A stretch of 64,000 nt of DNA from Trichocoleus desertorum ATA4-8-CV12 (GTDB lineage Bacteria; Cyanobacteriota; Cyanobacteriia; FACHB-46), in the NCBI GenBank assembly GCA_019358975.1, contig JAHHIL010000003.1, positions 248,001 through 312,000 on the forward strand. Reading direction: 5' to 3'. The position numbers and the translations under genes are program-made. Positions 53,252 through 62,101 of this stretch are shown here, piece after piece. Position 1 is the stretch's first letter. The number at the start of each line of letters is the position of its first letter. The notes beneath the pieces are model-generated. The model was not told the DNA's origin. It ran no database searches and saw only the letters and a program-made list of their open reading frames with translations.

Positions 53252-53614
53252 TCTCCCATTGAGCAGCCCATTCTCGTCAGTGCTGTTAATTCTGTTAATT
53301 TTAGCGATCGCAACCCGTGCGACCCCAGCAGGGCTAGATTTGGCAGCACTAGGTTCGGCCTAGAAGCAGATTGATGTCTGATTAAGCTTTGTGCAAACAT
53401 TCAATCATTCCAAGTTACCAGCCTCTATCCTTATCCAAGCATTGCTCAAGCATTGCCCAAACATTCCCCACAACTTGCTTGAAGTTACCAGGCCAAGAAA
53501 CCTTAGGCTATCCAAGTACAGTTTTAACGAACTCTGTCCTGTTAGTATTCCCGAAAAATTTCTTTAGGCAATGGTGCGCATTCGCAGGGCAGGCAACTGC
53601 TGAGGAACCTCCTT
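53252..53614. other. Divergent kinase/ggt intergenic region with tandem repeats
   Basis: 363 bp without a gene. CTGTTAATT occurs twice in tandem at 53283-53300, 32-49 bp before the kinase start. Three 11-bp tandem units (AAGCATTGCTC, AAGCATTGCCC, AAACATTCCCC) lie at 53437-53469 on the ggt side. No clear promoter consensus was seen. Confidence 0.45.
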
Positions 53615-55399
53615 ATGTTTCCACGTTATCAACCCCATCAACCTCCCGATTTAAGCTTGCCTCATCCTTATTTGTATCACCGCAAACAATGGGCGATCGC
53701 GTTTGTTTCTGGTTGTGCTGTGTTTTTAGCCGTTGGGCAGCAGAGCTTAGCGGCCTTTATCACCCCCCAGCGGAGTCAGCAGGGAATGGTGGTGTCAGCC
53801 CATCCGCAAGCCAGTGATGCAGGGCTGAGGATGTTGCAACAGAGGGGTAATGCCGTAGATGCCGCTGTGGCTACTGCCTTTGCCATTTCAGTAGTAGAAC
53901 CTTTTTCGGCGGGCATCGGGGGTGGGGGCTTCTTGCTATTTCATGCGGGTAAAACGGGCGAAACTACAGCCTTAGACTTTCGTGAGCAAGCTCCCCAGTT
54001 AGCGACTCGCCAGATGTTTTTGGATGCCCAAGGACGAGTTCGCCCCCAAGCGAGCGTAAATGGGCATTTGGCAGTAGCGGTGCCCGGAACAGTGGCGGGA
54101 CTCCATGAGGTACATCAGCGCTATGGTCAGTTACCTTGGGCAAAAGTAGTAGCGCCATCGATCCAACTAGCTCAGAGCGGCTTCGTGGTTACGCCTCGCT
54201 TTGTGAGGTCTGTAGAGGCGCGTAAGACGGTAATTTTGCAAAACTCATCTGCTCGCCAAGTCTTTACCCGCAACGGAACACCATATCGCGTGGGCGATCG
54301 CTTTGTGCAGCCAGAGTTAGCCAAGACTTTGCAAGCGATCGCTCAAGATCCCCAAAGCTTTTATCGGGGATGGATTGCAGAGGCGATCGCCCGCGACATG
54401 GCAAAAAATGGGGGCTTAATTACCGTTAACGATCTCCAGCGTTATCGCCCTACCTGGCGCACACCGCTTTGTGGCCCATTTCGGCAATATCAAGTCTGTT
54501 CCATGCCGCCGCCTTCATCGGGGGGCGTTCACCTCTTACAGATGTTGAACATCCTAGGCGACACTGACCTAAAAGCTTGGGGTTGGCGCAGCCCAGATGC
54601 TCTACACTTGCTGGCTAGCGCGATGCAGATTGCCTACGCTGATCGCGCTGTCTATCTAGGCGATCCTAAGTTTGTTCAAGTTCCAGTCCAAGCCTTAACT
54701 AGCCAAGCTTATGCAGCAGCGCGGCGACGAGAAATTCCACCCCAGCAGGCCCGCTCCTCGAAAGTTGTGAAGGCGGTTGAGCCAGCCATTTTGCAGCGAT
54801 TTATGGCCCAGGCCGAGTCTAATGACACTAGCCATCTCACAGTGGTAGACCCAGCCCGGAATGCAGTCAGTCTCACTTTTACAATCAACGGTGGCTTTGG
54901 GGCGGGGGTCGTAGCACCGGGGACAGGAATTTTGCTCAACAACGAAATGGATGATTTTGCGATCGCCCCTGGTACTCCTAATCTTTATGGGCTGGTAGGA
55001 AATGAGGCTAATGCGATCGCCCCTGGCAAAATCCCGCTTTCCAGCATGACTCCCACCATTGTCACAGAGCAAGGCAAGTTGCGTTTGGCGGTAGGCTCTC
55101 CCGGTGGCAGCACGATCATTACCACCGTTTTTCAGATTATTCTGAACGCTTTGGTCTATGACATGGATGCTGGCGCTGCTGTTTCTGCCTCCCGCATTCA
55201 TCACCAATGGCTACCCGACACCCTAAGAGTAGAACCTTGGGGACTAGATGCAGCAACCCTGAAAGATCTACGTCAGCGAGGCTACAAACTCGACGAGCAA
55301 ACCCCTTGGGGCAACGCCAATTTAATTATTGCCACTCCCAATAGTGCTCTCGAAGGAGCAACTGATCCACGAGGCGAAGGAGCAGTCCGAGGTTTTTAG
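53615..55399 (+). CDS. ggt: Gamma-glutamyltransferase
   Basis: 594 residues. The enzyme cleaves gamma-glutamyl bonds, as in glutathione recycling, and is made as a self-cleaving precursor in the periplasm. A membrane/signal helix lies at about 25-47 (WAIAFVSGCAVFLAVGQQSLA). The catalytic N-terminal nucleophile is Thr405 in DTSHLTVVD, as in the family. Other hallmarks are EPFSAGIGGGGF, GHLAVAVPGTVAG, PPPSSGGVH and PLSSMTPTIV. GAGG lies ten nt before the ATG. Divergent from the hybrid kinase. Class-wide it may also be called a cephalosporin acylase-like relative, but GGT is favoured. Confidence 0.94.
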   Translation: MFPRYQPHQPPDLSLPHPYLYHRKQWAIAFVSGCAVFLAVGQQSLAAFITPQRSQQGMVVSAHPQASDAGLRMLQQRGNAVDAAVATAFAISVVEPFSAGIGGGGFLLFHAGKTGETTALDFREQAPQLATRQMFLDAQGRVRPQASVNGHLAVAVPGTVAGLHEVHQRYGQLPWAKVVAPSIQLAQSGFVVTPRFVRSVEARKTVILQNSSARQVFTRNGTPYRVGDRFVQPELAKTLQAIAQDPQSFYRGWIAEAIARDMAKNGGLITVNDLQRYRPTWRTPLCGPFRQYQVCSMPPPSSGGVHLLQMLNILGDTDLKAWGWRSPDALHLLASAMQIAYADRAVYLGDPKFVQVPVQALTSQAYAAARRREIPPQQARSSKVVKAVEPAILQRFMAQAESNDTSHLTVVDPARNAVSLTFTINGGFGAGVVAPGTGILLNNEMDDFAIAPGTPNLYGLVGNEANAIAPGKIPLSSMTPTIVTEQGKLRLAVGSPGGSTIITTVFQIILNALVYDMDAGAAVSASRIHHQWLPDTLRVEPWGLDAATLKDLRQRGYKLDEQTPWGNANLIIATPNSALEGATDPRGEGAVRGF

Positions 55400-55407
55400 C
55401 CTTCCCA

Positions 55408-55614
55408 CTAAGCAGTGTGGCGTAGCACCTCTAACTCCAGCATGGCATCAATCATGGCCCAAGCTTTACCTAAGGCTTCGTTCAGCTCTGTCACTCGAAT
55501 GCCATAGCGTATTCTGCCGCGCTGCCATTGCAACCATACACCTCGGTCGTGGTCTGACTTCTTGAGGTAAATCGGAATTGCGTGGTAGGTTGTGTAGGGT
55601 TTTAAAGGGGCCAT
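55408..55614 (-). CDS. Small protein of unknown function
   Basis: 68 residues, MAPLKPYTTYHAIPIYLKKS to LEVLRHTA. The middle WLQWQRGRIRYGIRVTELNE is beta-like and basic, and the C-terminal AWAMIDAMLELEVL is helical. The ATG at 55614 is chosen because GAGG lies eight nt upstream; the open frame goes 20 codons further. It is convergent with ggt, 8 bp between stops. Not recognised, but codon use is normal. Confidence 0.6.
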   Translation of the reverse strand: MAPLKPYTTYHAIPIYLKKSDHDRGVWLQWQRGRIRYGIRVTELNEALGKAWAMIDAMLELEVLRHTA

Positions 55615-55975
55615 TACCAAAACCTCGATGCCAAAAATAATTGAGTTTATTGAGAGATTAATCGTGGATTGCACCCAGGTGATCGTAAGGATTTAATTTT
55701 ATCTATAGCCGTAATTCTACTAGCCAGATGGGTGAGTTGAATCCACCTTTTTAGATAAATATTTAATCCCTTCTAAAGATATATAGAAATGTAGCGATCG
55801 CCTTTGGCAACTACTTTTCGCAGCCATGTAATTCCGGTCAAAAGCTTCTTCAAGAAGTTTTTGGTTACCTGCAAATACTTAGTTCCAGACTTATTCAATG
55901 TTTCCGTAAATTTTCGGTAAAGTTTTTGTAAGCTTATTAAATTCTTGAATGGGGTGCAGCGGTTCCATGCCCTTA

Positions 55976-55994
55976 TTCACAAACAGTTTGTGAA
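55976..55994. promoter_or_regulatory. Perfect TTCACAAA-CAG-TTTGTGAA palindrome
   Basis: An 8-3-8 inverted repeat without mismatch, in the 512-bp divergent gap 55615-56126. Its symmetry suits a dimeric regulator. It lies 133 bp before the DUF1802 start and about 360 bp before the minus-strand small gene. Confidence 0.5.
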
Positions 55995-56005
55995 CGCTAT
56001 AGCTG

Positions 56006-56036
56006 TTAGGTATTTATATTAGGTATCTGTACCTAA
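56006..56036. promoter_or_regulatory. TTAGGTA repeat cluster over a candidate -10
   Basis: TTAGGTAT occurs at 56006-56013 and 56019-56026, and the second copy forms a perfect palindrome with TACCTAA (56030-56036). Between them is TATATT (56015-56020), a possible -10 for the DUF1802 gene 90 bp on. A repressor site overlapping the promoter would look like this. Confidence 0.45.
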
Positions 56037-56126
56037 ATTTCATTGGCCGAAATTTGGGGAAGAGATTAGGATAGAAGCCTCGATCGTCGCCAGCATCTAA
56101 ACCGCCTCATTGAGAATTCAGCGCTT

Positions 56127-56726
56127 ATGGAACCAACCATCAGTCATGCGTTAAAAGAGTGGGCTGTAGCTGTCAATGCCTTGGCGCAGGGACAAACTAT
56201 TCTGCTGTTACGCAAGGGAGGGATTAAAGAGCAAGGTGGAGCTTTCAAGGTAGCTTATGACCAAGTGCTACTCTACCCTACCTACGAGCACCAAAAACCT
56301 GAACTGCTCAAGCCTAACTATGCGGCTCAAGTTCAATCAGTATCATCGGGTTGGCATCCTGAAACGGTTCCCATTAGCGCTTGGGCTCAAATCACTCACA
56401 TTATCCAGGTCAGTGAGGCGTCAACCTTGGCTCAACTGCTCCCCTTCCACGTTTGGAATGAGCAGTTTGTGAGCGATCGCTTAAAGTGGAAGCCCCGTAC
56501 ACCGCTGTATTTGCTGCTGCTACGGACTTATCGTCTCCCGCAGACCCAAATGATTCCCTATCATCTAGAGTATGGAGGGTGCCAATCGTGGATTGATTTA
56601 GCCACCTCGATTTCACTAGCTGATTCAGTACCAGCGCTCAGCGATGCCGAGTACAGTCACCAGACCAAAACGATTCAAACGATGATCAATGAATCGACGG
56701 TTCAAACGACAGTGACTTCTTTATGA
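56127..56726 (+). CDS. DUF1802 family protein
   Basis: 199 residues. The core ALKEWAVAVNALAQGQTILLLRKGGIKEQGGAFKV (about 8-42) and YPTYEHQKPELLK (about 52-64), followed by LKWKPRTPLYLLLLRTYRL (about 119-137) and YGGCQSWIDL, are the signature of DUF1802. The family is mainly cyanobacterial and of unknown function; related folds recall nucleases, but no catalytic set is certain. It has an elaborate upstream repeat region. Confidence 0.87.
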   Translation: MEPTISHALKEWAVAVNALAQGQTILLLRKGGIKEQGGAFKVAYDQVLLYPTYEHQKPELLKPNYAAQVQSVSSGWHPETVPISAWAQITHIIQVSEASTLAQLLPFHVWNEQFVSDRLKWKPRTPLYLLLLRTYRLPQTQMIPYHLEYGGCQSWIDLATSISLADSVPALSDAEYSHQTKTIQTMINESTVQTTVTSL

Positions 56727-56771
56727 CTATAAAATAACGCTATTCATTAGACCTCCTGCACGAATAATAAA

Positions 56772-56844
56772 AGCCCCCTCCTGTCCCCCAATTCTGGGGG
56801 AAGTTAATACTCGGTCCCCCCCAGAATTGGGGGGTTAGGGGGGC
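56772..56844. repeat. Palindromic C/G-block intergenic repeat, copy 2
   Basis: AAGCCCCCT at the left and AGGGGGGC at the right enclose CCCCCAATTCTGGGGG and CCCCCCCAGAATTGGGGGG hairpins. It is a shorter relative of 6556-6710. Confidence 0.7.
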
Positions 56845-56907
56845 GAGATTCGATTCATGCAGGAAGTCTATTACTCATCCAACCCCTTTCTCCACAGCAT
56901 CACCACC

Positions 56908-57321
56908 ATGGCTAAGCAAAGAAGTCGGTTAGCTGATCGCCCGTCCACTCGCAATAGACAACCCATGTCTTTTACGTTAGAAAATATTACGCAAAGAGAT
57001 TTCTTTGTCGCCCTAGGAATATGGGTCTTTCTGGAAGTTTTGGCTCTCTTACTGTTTCCAGCAATGGGATTGATCAAACCGGGCGATCGCTTGCAGGGAT
57101 GGATCGCGACCAGTATCCCACTCGGGTTAATTGGGGCGTTCTTAGTTGGCGCAAGTTCACAGTATATCAATGTCACTGTGGATCGCGCAGATAGAACGAA
57201 CAAGCCTTTGCTGATTTTGTTAGGGCAAGCTGTGGGCTGGCTGGGTCTAGCTGGCGTTCTATTTCCCCTACTCGTCGTGGCAATTGAGTTTTTTACTAAT
57301 ACACTCGGCAAAGCAGGTTGA
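56908..57321 (+). CDS. Small integral membrane protein of unknown function
   Basis: 137 residues with three to four membrane helices: FFVALGIWVFLEVLALLLFPAM (about 34-54), ATSIPLGLIGAFLVGASS (about 67-84), LLILLGQAVGWLGLAGVLFPLLVVAIEFF (about 100-128). Basic N-terminus (MAKQRSRLADRPSTRNR) predicts cytoplasmic start. The ATG at 56908 is taken; the open frame extends 17 codons further into the edge of the repeat. Not recognised beyond cyanobacterial membrane protein. Confidence 0.65.
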   Translation: MAKQRSRLADRPSTRNRQPMSFTLENITQRDFFVALGIWVFLEVLALLLFPAMGLIKPGDRLQGWIATSIPLGLIGAFLVGASSQYINVTVDRADRTNKPLLILLGQAVGWLGLAGVLFPLLVVAIEFFTNTLGKAG

Positions 57322-57426
57322 GGCGGAGCTGCAAGTCGTCATTCTAGCGCCAGCAAACTACCTCGTTGAACACGGGTAATTTATATCACATTTGTCTAGC
57401 TGGGTTGCGGTCGAACTTCGCCGATT

Positions 57427-57582
57427 TTAAGGCTGGGCCAAGAGTTGCACAGAGGTAGTGGATGCTTGGCTTGGGGAGGTGACACGCTTGAGTTGCGAAT
57501 GGCCTGAGAGGAAAGCAACAGCAGCAGTAATGGCGATCGCGTTAATAACAAGAGTGCTGCGTGAGGAAAATGATTCAGACAT
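57427..57582 (-). CDS. Possible small exported peptide (51 aa)
   Basis: 51 codons: MSESFSSRSTLVINAIAITA, then AVAFLSGHSQ and a Ser/Thr/Gln-rich end. A single hydrophobic helix (residues about 10-26) looks like a signal or anchor. No ribosome site is visible and the family is unknown. It is divergent from the helicase gene. Low support. Confidence 0.3.
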   Translation of the reverse strand: MSESFSSRSTLVINAIAITAAVAFLSGHSQLKRVTSPSQASTTSVQLLAQP

Positions 57583-57645
57583 GACGATAACAGGAAATGA
57601 ATGCTAATTTCGTTATGACATTCCCTCCAGCTAGTTCACGTGATC

Positions 57646-57665
57646 TTACAGGTGTTTATCTGTAA
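57646..57665. promoter_or_regulatory. TTACAG-N8-CTGTAA inverted repeat upstream of the helicase gene
   Basis: Perfect 6-8-6 inverted repeat, 87 bp before the helicase ATG. Spacing matches typical operators of dimeric regulators; it is not the cyanobacterial LexA or NtcA consensus. Confidence 0.4.
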
Positions 57666-57752
57666 TCTCTGTCACAAGAAGGCTTGGAACGGTTTGTCTG
57701 GGCAATGGCGCAATGGCGATCGCTTCGTAACTCTGGTGCCCAAGGATCAGTG

Positions 57753-60125
57753 ATGACTTCTCAAATTCCCGCCAACTCAGACACCAATCTTTTCGATCCG
57801 CTCACCCCCAAACCTTTGCGAAGCAAGCCAACGCTTGAATCTCTAGGTGAGCTAAGAGCAAGAGCCCTAGAACAAATCCGAGCGAGTTTGCGGCCTGGGC
57901 AGCAGCAAATGGCAGATTGGCAAGGTGGACCGTTGGCAGTTTCTGCGGTGCCTGGAGCGGGAAAGTCAACTGGGATGGCAGGGGCAGCGGCGATCGCGAT
58001 CGCGCGTTACCAATTGCATAACAGCCGTCAACTGGTTGTCGTCACCTTTACCCGATCGGCGGCGGCGAATGTTAAGGCCAAAATTCGCCAAGCCCTGCGA
58101 GCCATGTCTCTCCCTCAGGGGGGCTTTGTGGTGCAGACGCTACATGGTCTGGCCCTCAATATTGCCACCCGACACCCTGATCTTTCTGGGCTCAACTTAG
58201 AGCGCTTAACTTTAATCTCACCGACCCAAAGTCATCGCCTGATTCGCGCTTGTATTGAGCAATGGATTGCTGATCATCCAGCTTTATACCAACAGTTGCT
58301 GGAAGGGCAACACTTTGATGGAGAAGAAACAGAGCGATTGAGGCGACAGTCAGTGCTGCGGACAGAAGTGCTGCCCGAACTGGCTCAAACCGTCATTCAT
58401 GAAGCCAAGAGTTCTGGTTTGTTGCCTGAAGATTTGCAGCGCTTGAGTCAGGAAATTACATCAGATGGTTATGGAGTCTTAGAAGTCGCCGCTGGGCTGT
58501 ATGAACGGTATCAAACTTTGCTGCGATCGCGAGACTTCATCGATTACGACGAAATGATTTTGTCTGCCCTGCGAGTGTTAGAAAATGACAGTGCTCGCCA
58601 GCTTTGGCAAACCCAAACTTTTGCAGTGTTTGAAGACGAAGCCCAAGACTCTACACCCCTTCAAACCAGGTTATTGGAGATCTTGTCTACCGATCCCAGC
58701 AATGCTGAGCAATTACCTAACTTAGTGCGAGTGGGCGATCCCAACCAAGCCATCAACTCCACCTTCACCCCAGCTGACCCCGTTTTCTTTCGAGAGTTTT
58801 GTGAACGCTGTGGCACCCAAGACCGATTAGTCACGATGGATCAGGCGGGTCGCAGCACCCAGATTATTATTGATGCTGCCAATTTTGTCATGGAATGGGT
58901 AAATCGCACCTATGGAAGTCAGCGATCGCCAGCTGCACCTCAAGGTAACGAGACGGTTCTCCCTTTCCGACCCCAGCACATCCATCCCGTTGATCCACAA
59001 GATCCCCAACCTGATGCCAACCCAGCTCCCACTGGGCGAGGTTTAGAGCTACACACCCCCCGTGACCCTTATCATACGGTCGAGTTAATTGGGCAGCGGG
59101 TCATAGATCTGTTTGGACAAGATCCCCAAACGCAAGCAGCCATCTTGGTGCGCGAAAATAAGCAGGGACGCTTTATTGCAGAGAACTTAAGTTACCTAAA
59201 GCGAGATTACGGCATTGAAGTTTACGATGTTGGCGATCGCGATCGGCACTCGAAAGTCCCAGGTGAAATCCTGGCCCTGCTGCAATTTATCGATCGCCCC
59301 CATTCCCCCGACAACCTGAAAGCTGCCCTTGCGGTTTTAGTCGAGCGGCAGTTAATCCCCTCGCAAGATTTGAACGCGATCGCCAGTCTCCCAGAACAGT
59401 TTCTATATCCTGGCCCGCTTGACCCCGCTCAAGCCGATCCGGTACAAAAGGCCCGCCGTTTCTGCAACAGCTTGCTCCGAGCCCGCTTGGAATTGCCCCA
59501 TTATCAATTCATTTCCTTCCTAGCTTTAGCGCTGAATTATGATCAGGCGGAATTGGCGACAGCAGATAAGCTAGCCGAACGCATCGCGCAGCAAACGGTA
59601 GGCGATAGCTCGATGAGCGCAATGTTGATGCGACTGGGCGAAATCGTGAGTTCAGAGAAATTTGAACCTGTAGAAACAGAAAACTCAGAAGCTCGTTACA
59701 CGCGATCGGGACAACTGACCATTATCACGATGCACAAGGCTAAGGGGTTGGACTGGGATTATGTATTTCTGCCCTTTCTGCATGAGCAAACCATTCCGGG
59801 TGGTCTGAGAATTCTGCCGCAATCTCAGTTTCTTGGGGACTTTACTCTGGCAGAAGTCGCTCGCGCCCAGATTCGCGCTAGCTTACATGGTCAGTTTCCT
59901 CTCCCTGATGTTGCAACTGCTTGGGAGCGGGCAGGGCAGTTGAAACTGGCAGAAGAGTTTCGGCTGCTTTATGTCGCAATGACTCGTGCCAAACGCCTGT
60001 TGTGGATGTCTGCGGCCCAAAAAGCGCCATTTACTTGGAATAAACCTAATAATTTAGAAGACAAAAAACCCTGCCCCGTTCTACCCGCACTCAAACGCCA
60101 GTTTCCTGAAGCAGTGGTTTCCTGA
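57753..60125 (+). CDS. UvrD/PcrA-type superfamily 1 DNA helicase
   Basis: 790 residues with SF1A motifs in order: Q motif LRPGQQQM, Walker A AVPGAGKST (about 65-73), TFTRSAA motif Ia, FEDEAQDSTPLQ motif II (about 292), VGDPNQAINST motif III, TMHKAKGLDWDYVF motif V and YVAMTRAKRLLW motif VI. The DExx box reads EDEAQD, typical of the group. It probably acts as a 3'-5' translocase in repair or recombination-fork clearing. It is divergent in sequence from E. coli UvrD/Rep, so I leave it unnamed. I chose ATG 57753 (MTSQIPANSDT); TTG 57684 and an ATG at 57705 are alternatives. Confidence 0.87.
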   Translation: MTSQIPANSDTNLFDPLTPKPLRSKPTLESLGELRARALEQIRASLRPGQQQMADWQGGPLAVSAVPGAGKSTGMAGAAAIAIARYQLHNSRQLVVVTFTRSAAANVKAKIRQALRAMSLPQGGFVVQTLHGLALNIATRHPDLSGLNLERLTLISPTQSHRLIRACIEQWIADHPALYQQLLEGQHFDGEETERLRRQSVLRTEVLPELAQTVIHEAKSSGLLPEDLQRLSQEITSDGYGVLEVAAGLYERYQTLLRSRDFIDYDEMILSALRVLENDSARQLWQTQTFAVFEDEAQDSTPLQTRLLEILSTDPSNAEQLPNLVRVGDPNQAINSTFTPADPVFFREFCERCGTQDRLVTMDQAGRSTQIIIDAANFVMEWVNRTYGSQRSPAAPQGNETVLPFRPQHIHPVDPQDPQPDANPAPTGRGLELHTPRDPYHTVELIGQRVIDLFGQDPQTQAAILVRENKQGRFIAENLSYLKRDYGIEVYDVGDRDRHSKVPGEILALLQFIDRPHSPDNLKAALAVLVERQLIPSQDLNAIASLPEQFLYPGPLDPAQADPVQKARRFCNSLLRARLELPHYQFISFLALALNYDQAELATADKLAERIAQQTVGDSSMSAMLMRLGEIVSSEKFEPVETENSEARYTRSGQLTIITMHKAKGLDWDYVFLPFLHEQTIPGGLRILPQSQFLGDFTLAEVARAQIRASLHGQFPLPDVATAWERAGQLKLAEEFRLLYVAMTRAKRLLWMSAAQKAPFTWNKPNNLEDKKPCPVLPALKRQFPEAVVS

Positions 60126-60206
60126 TGGTAGTAGCTCCCTAGAGTCAGGCAATGCACACAAATGTCCGTTGTGCTGCTTCAGTCTGCCTTGCCGTCAGAA
60201 TCGTCT

Positions 60207-60806
60207 TCATTGGTTGGGTGCATTGGGTCTTTCAGGCTTAGAACCACCAGGAATTAAACTTCCATAAGGAAGTTTTGGTAAAGATTGAATATTAGGACCA
60301 GGTAAAGTTTCTGGCTGCCCCGTCTCTGGACCTATTGGAGTTTTCGGTTCATCTGGAATGTCTGGATCATTCAACACATCCCGAAAGTATTTGCCTGAAA
60401 GTCCAGCCGCTGTCAGTGTGGGTACGCCTGCACGCAGATCGACAACATAAGCAATGTATTGCGTTTTAAAGGGCTTTAGTTTTCCATCATCCTCAACAGA
60501 GGGCACAAACTCGGTTGCATCGAAATTGCCTTTTATGACAACTAAAGCAAGTGGTGGAACCTCTCCAATCGGACTGAATCCTAAATCAATCGCTTCAAGT
60601 TCGGGCAAGGTAATGGGGAGATTTAAGACAACTTTCGGACTGCCATTAAGAACCTTGAACTGAAGATTGTCAACTTTGAGGAAGTTTAGGGCAACTTGTT
60701 CAAGTTCCTGCTTAGAAGCATTAATTAGTGAACGTCTCTTAAGAAAAGACTTAATGGAAGGCTTTTCCGGCGAATCTTCTGAAGAATTATTGCTTGGTTC
60801 GGTCAT
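60207..60806 (-). CDS. Protein of unknown function
   Basis: 199 residues. The N-terminus (MTEPSNNSSEDSPEKP) is disordered; residues about 22-145 form an alpha/beta region (LINASKQELEQVALNFLKVD, VVLNLPITLPELEAIDLGFS, LALVVIKGNFDATEFVP, TQYIAYVVDLRAGVP). The tail is Pro-rich (PDIPDEPKTPIGPETGQPET). No known motif. The ATG at 60806 is chosen; the frame runs 42 codons further upstream with a hydrophobic stretch of poor quality. It is convergent with the helicase gene. Confidence 0.55.
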   Translation of the reverse strand: MTEPSNNSSEDSPEKPSIKSFLKRRSLINASKQELEQVALNFLKVDNLQFKVLNGSPKVVLNLPITLPELEAIDLGFSPIGEVPPLALVVIKGNFDATEFVPSVEDDGKLKPFKTQYIAYVVDLRAGVPTLTAAGLSGKYFRDVLNDPDIPDEPKTPIGPETGQPETLPGPNIQSLPKLPYGSLIPGGSKPERPNAPNQ

Positions 60807-61012
60807 AGCAGTCTTCTGTAATAGAAATACTGTTGTTACGACTCCCATACAATTACAAAATCTGGGGATTTTCCAGATTCTAAGAAGGCTCAAAAGCTTG
60901 TTTTCCAGTAGTCCCCGAGTTTGAGCCACCAAAATCGATCGCTGAATCCTTCTCCTCTATGCCTTCGACAAACCCAGAGCATGGCTACGCTAGCGCCCCT
61001 ACAAGAATAACA

Positions 61013-61054
61013 AATGCGATCGCCCTCCAATTTCTCTAGAGTTGCGATCGCATT
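61013..61054 (-). terminator. HIP1-pair hairpin after the VKOR gene
   Basis: AATGCGATCGC (61013-61023) and GCGATCGCATT (61044-61054) pair perfectly over 11 bp with a 20-nt loop. The hairpin lies 37 bp past the VKOR stop; on the minus strand ATTTGTTATTC follows, moderately T-rich. Confidence 0.5.
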
Positions 61055-61090
61055 AAAAACTTATTTTGGCCCCAGTTTTAGATCAAGAGC

Positions 61091-62011
61091 TTACTGAAAG
61101 TTCTTCGGGCCTTGATAACCTGACAATTCAGCCAGCTTTTCTAGAGATTGGGTTCCCCCAAAAAACTGTCCATTGATTTCCCAAGTCGGATAGCCTTCAA
61201 TCTTCTGAGCTTTGCAGACTCCAGGTTGAGCGTTCTGGCCGCCCGGATCGCACTCAATGTAATTAATTTGCTTGGCACCCTCACGACCAAACAATTGTTT
61301 TTGGTCATTGCAGTGGGGACACCAGTAAGCGCCATACATTTTGGCTCCAACTTGGCTGAGGTGCTTCGCTAGACCAATTTGAGCAGGGCTAGAAGGAGTT
61401 GTCACCAAGGCACCCGGTTCTCCAGCACCAGAACCTGACGCGCTCGTAGTGCCTGTACCGTCAATGCTGGCGTAAACCCCCAGAGTTCCGACCAAGGTCA
61501 CCAACCCAACGACCAATCCTGTGAAAAAGAGTTGCCCGACATCTTCCCAGGTTCGACCGATGACTGTCAGAACCAGGAAGCTAATTGAGAACAGCGCCGA
61601 CGCTAGACAGTAGAGGCATAACGCTTTGATTTGAAATGCCAGCAGGTACATCAAGTAACCGCTAAACACCGTCATTGCTGTACCGATCGCTAACATTAGC
61701 GGCCAAGTCCAGTTTTCCAACTTGGCGTGCAAGTCTTTGTTGGCAGAAGTATTCACCACTAAAGGCGCGATCGCCAACCCCCCCATACTGGCATAAGCCA
61801 AAAAACCAAATAGCGTCAATGGCAAGCCAAATACTGTGGCGTAGGGGCTAGAAAGTACCTGTTCGCAGCCGCTAGTGGGACAGGCCGCAGCCCCTCCTGT
61901 CAGCTTGATGATGGTTAGGTAGCCTGTTCCTACAGCTCCCACAGCCGCGATCGCGGCAATAATCACGCGAGACCAGCGATGAATCCAAGGAGTAGAACGT
62001 CGGCGTCTCAT
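61091..62011 (-). CDS. VKOR-thioredoxin fusion, disulfide-forming enzyme
   Basis: 306 residues. Four to five membrane helices carry the VKOR quinone-dependent site: Cys44 and Cys49 of the loop pair (CPTSGC) and the CxxC Cys132/Cys135 (CLYC). After a Gly/Ser linker the lumenal thioredoxin-like domain has CPHC at 231-234 and the cis-Pro region GYPTWEING. Such fusions oxidise new disulfides in the periplasm and thylakoid lumen and support photosystem assembly. The ATG at 62011 (MRRRRSTPWIHRWSR) is preferred over 62026. Confidence 0.93.
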   Translation of the reverse strand: MRRRRSTPWIHRWSRVIIAAIAAVGAVGTGYLTIIKLTGGAAACPTSGCEQVLSSPYATVFGLPLTLFGFLAYASMGGLAIAPLVVNTSANKDLHAKLENWTWPLMLAIGTAMTVFSGYLMYLLAFQIKALCLYCLASALFSISFLVLTVIGRTWEDVGQLFFTGLVVGLVTLVGTLGVYASIDGTGTTSASGSGAGEPGALVTTPSSPAQIGLAKHLSQVGAKMYGAYWCPHCNDQKQLFGREGAKQINYIECDPGGQNAQPGVCKAQKIEGYPTWEINGQFFGGTQSLEKLAELSGYQGPKNFQ

Positions 62012-62101
62012 AAAACCCCTGTGCAATTAACTGAACTTGATCATTGCCAATCTAGCTTATAGCACCCTATTAAGTGAGTGACTACTCCACTTGGCAACAG
62101 G

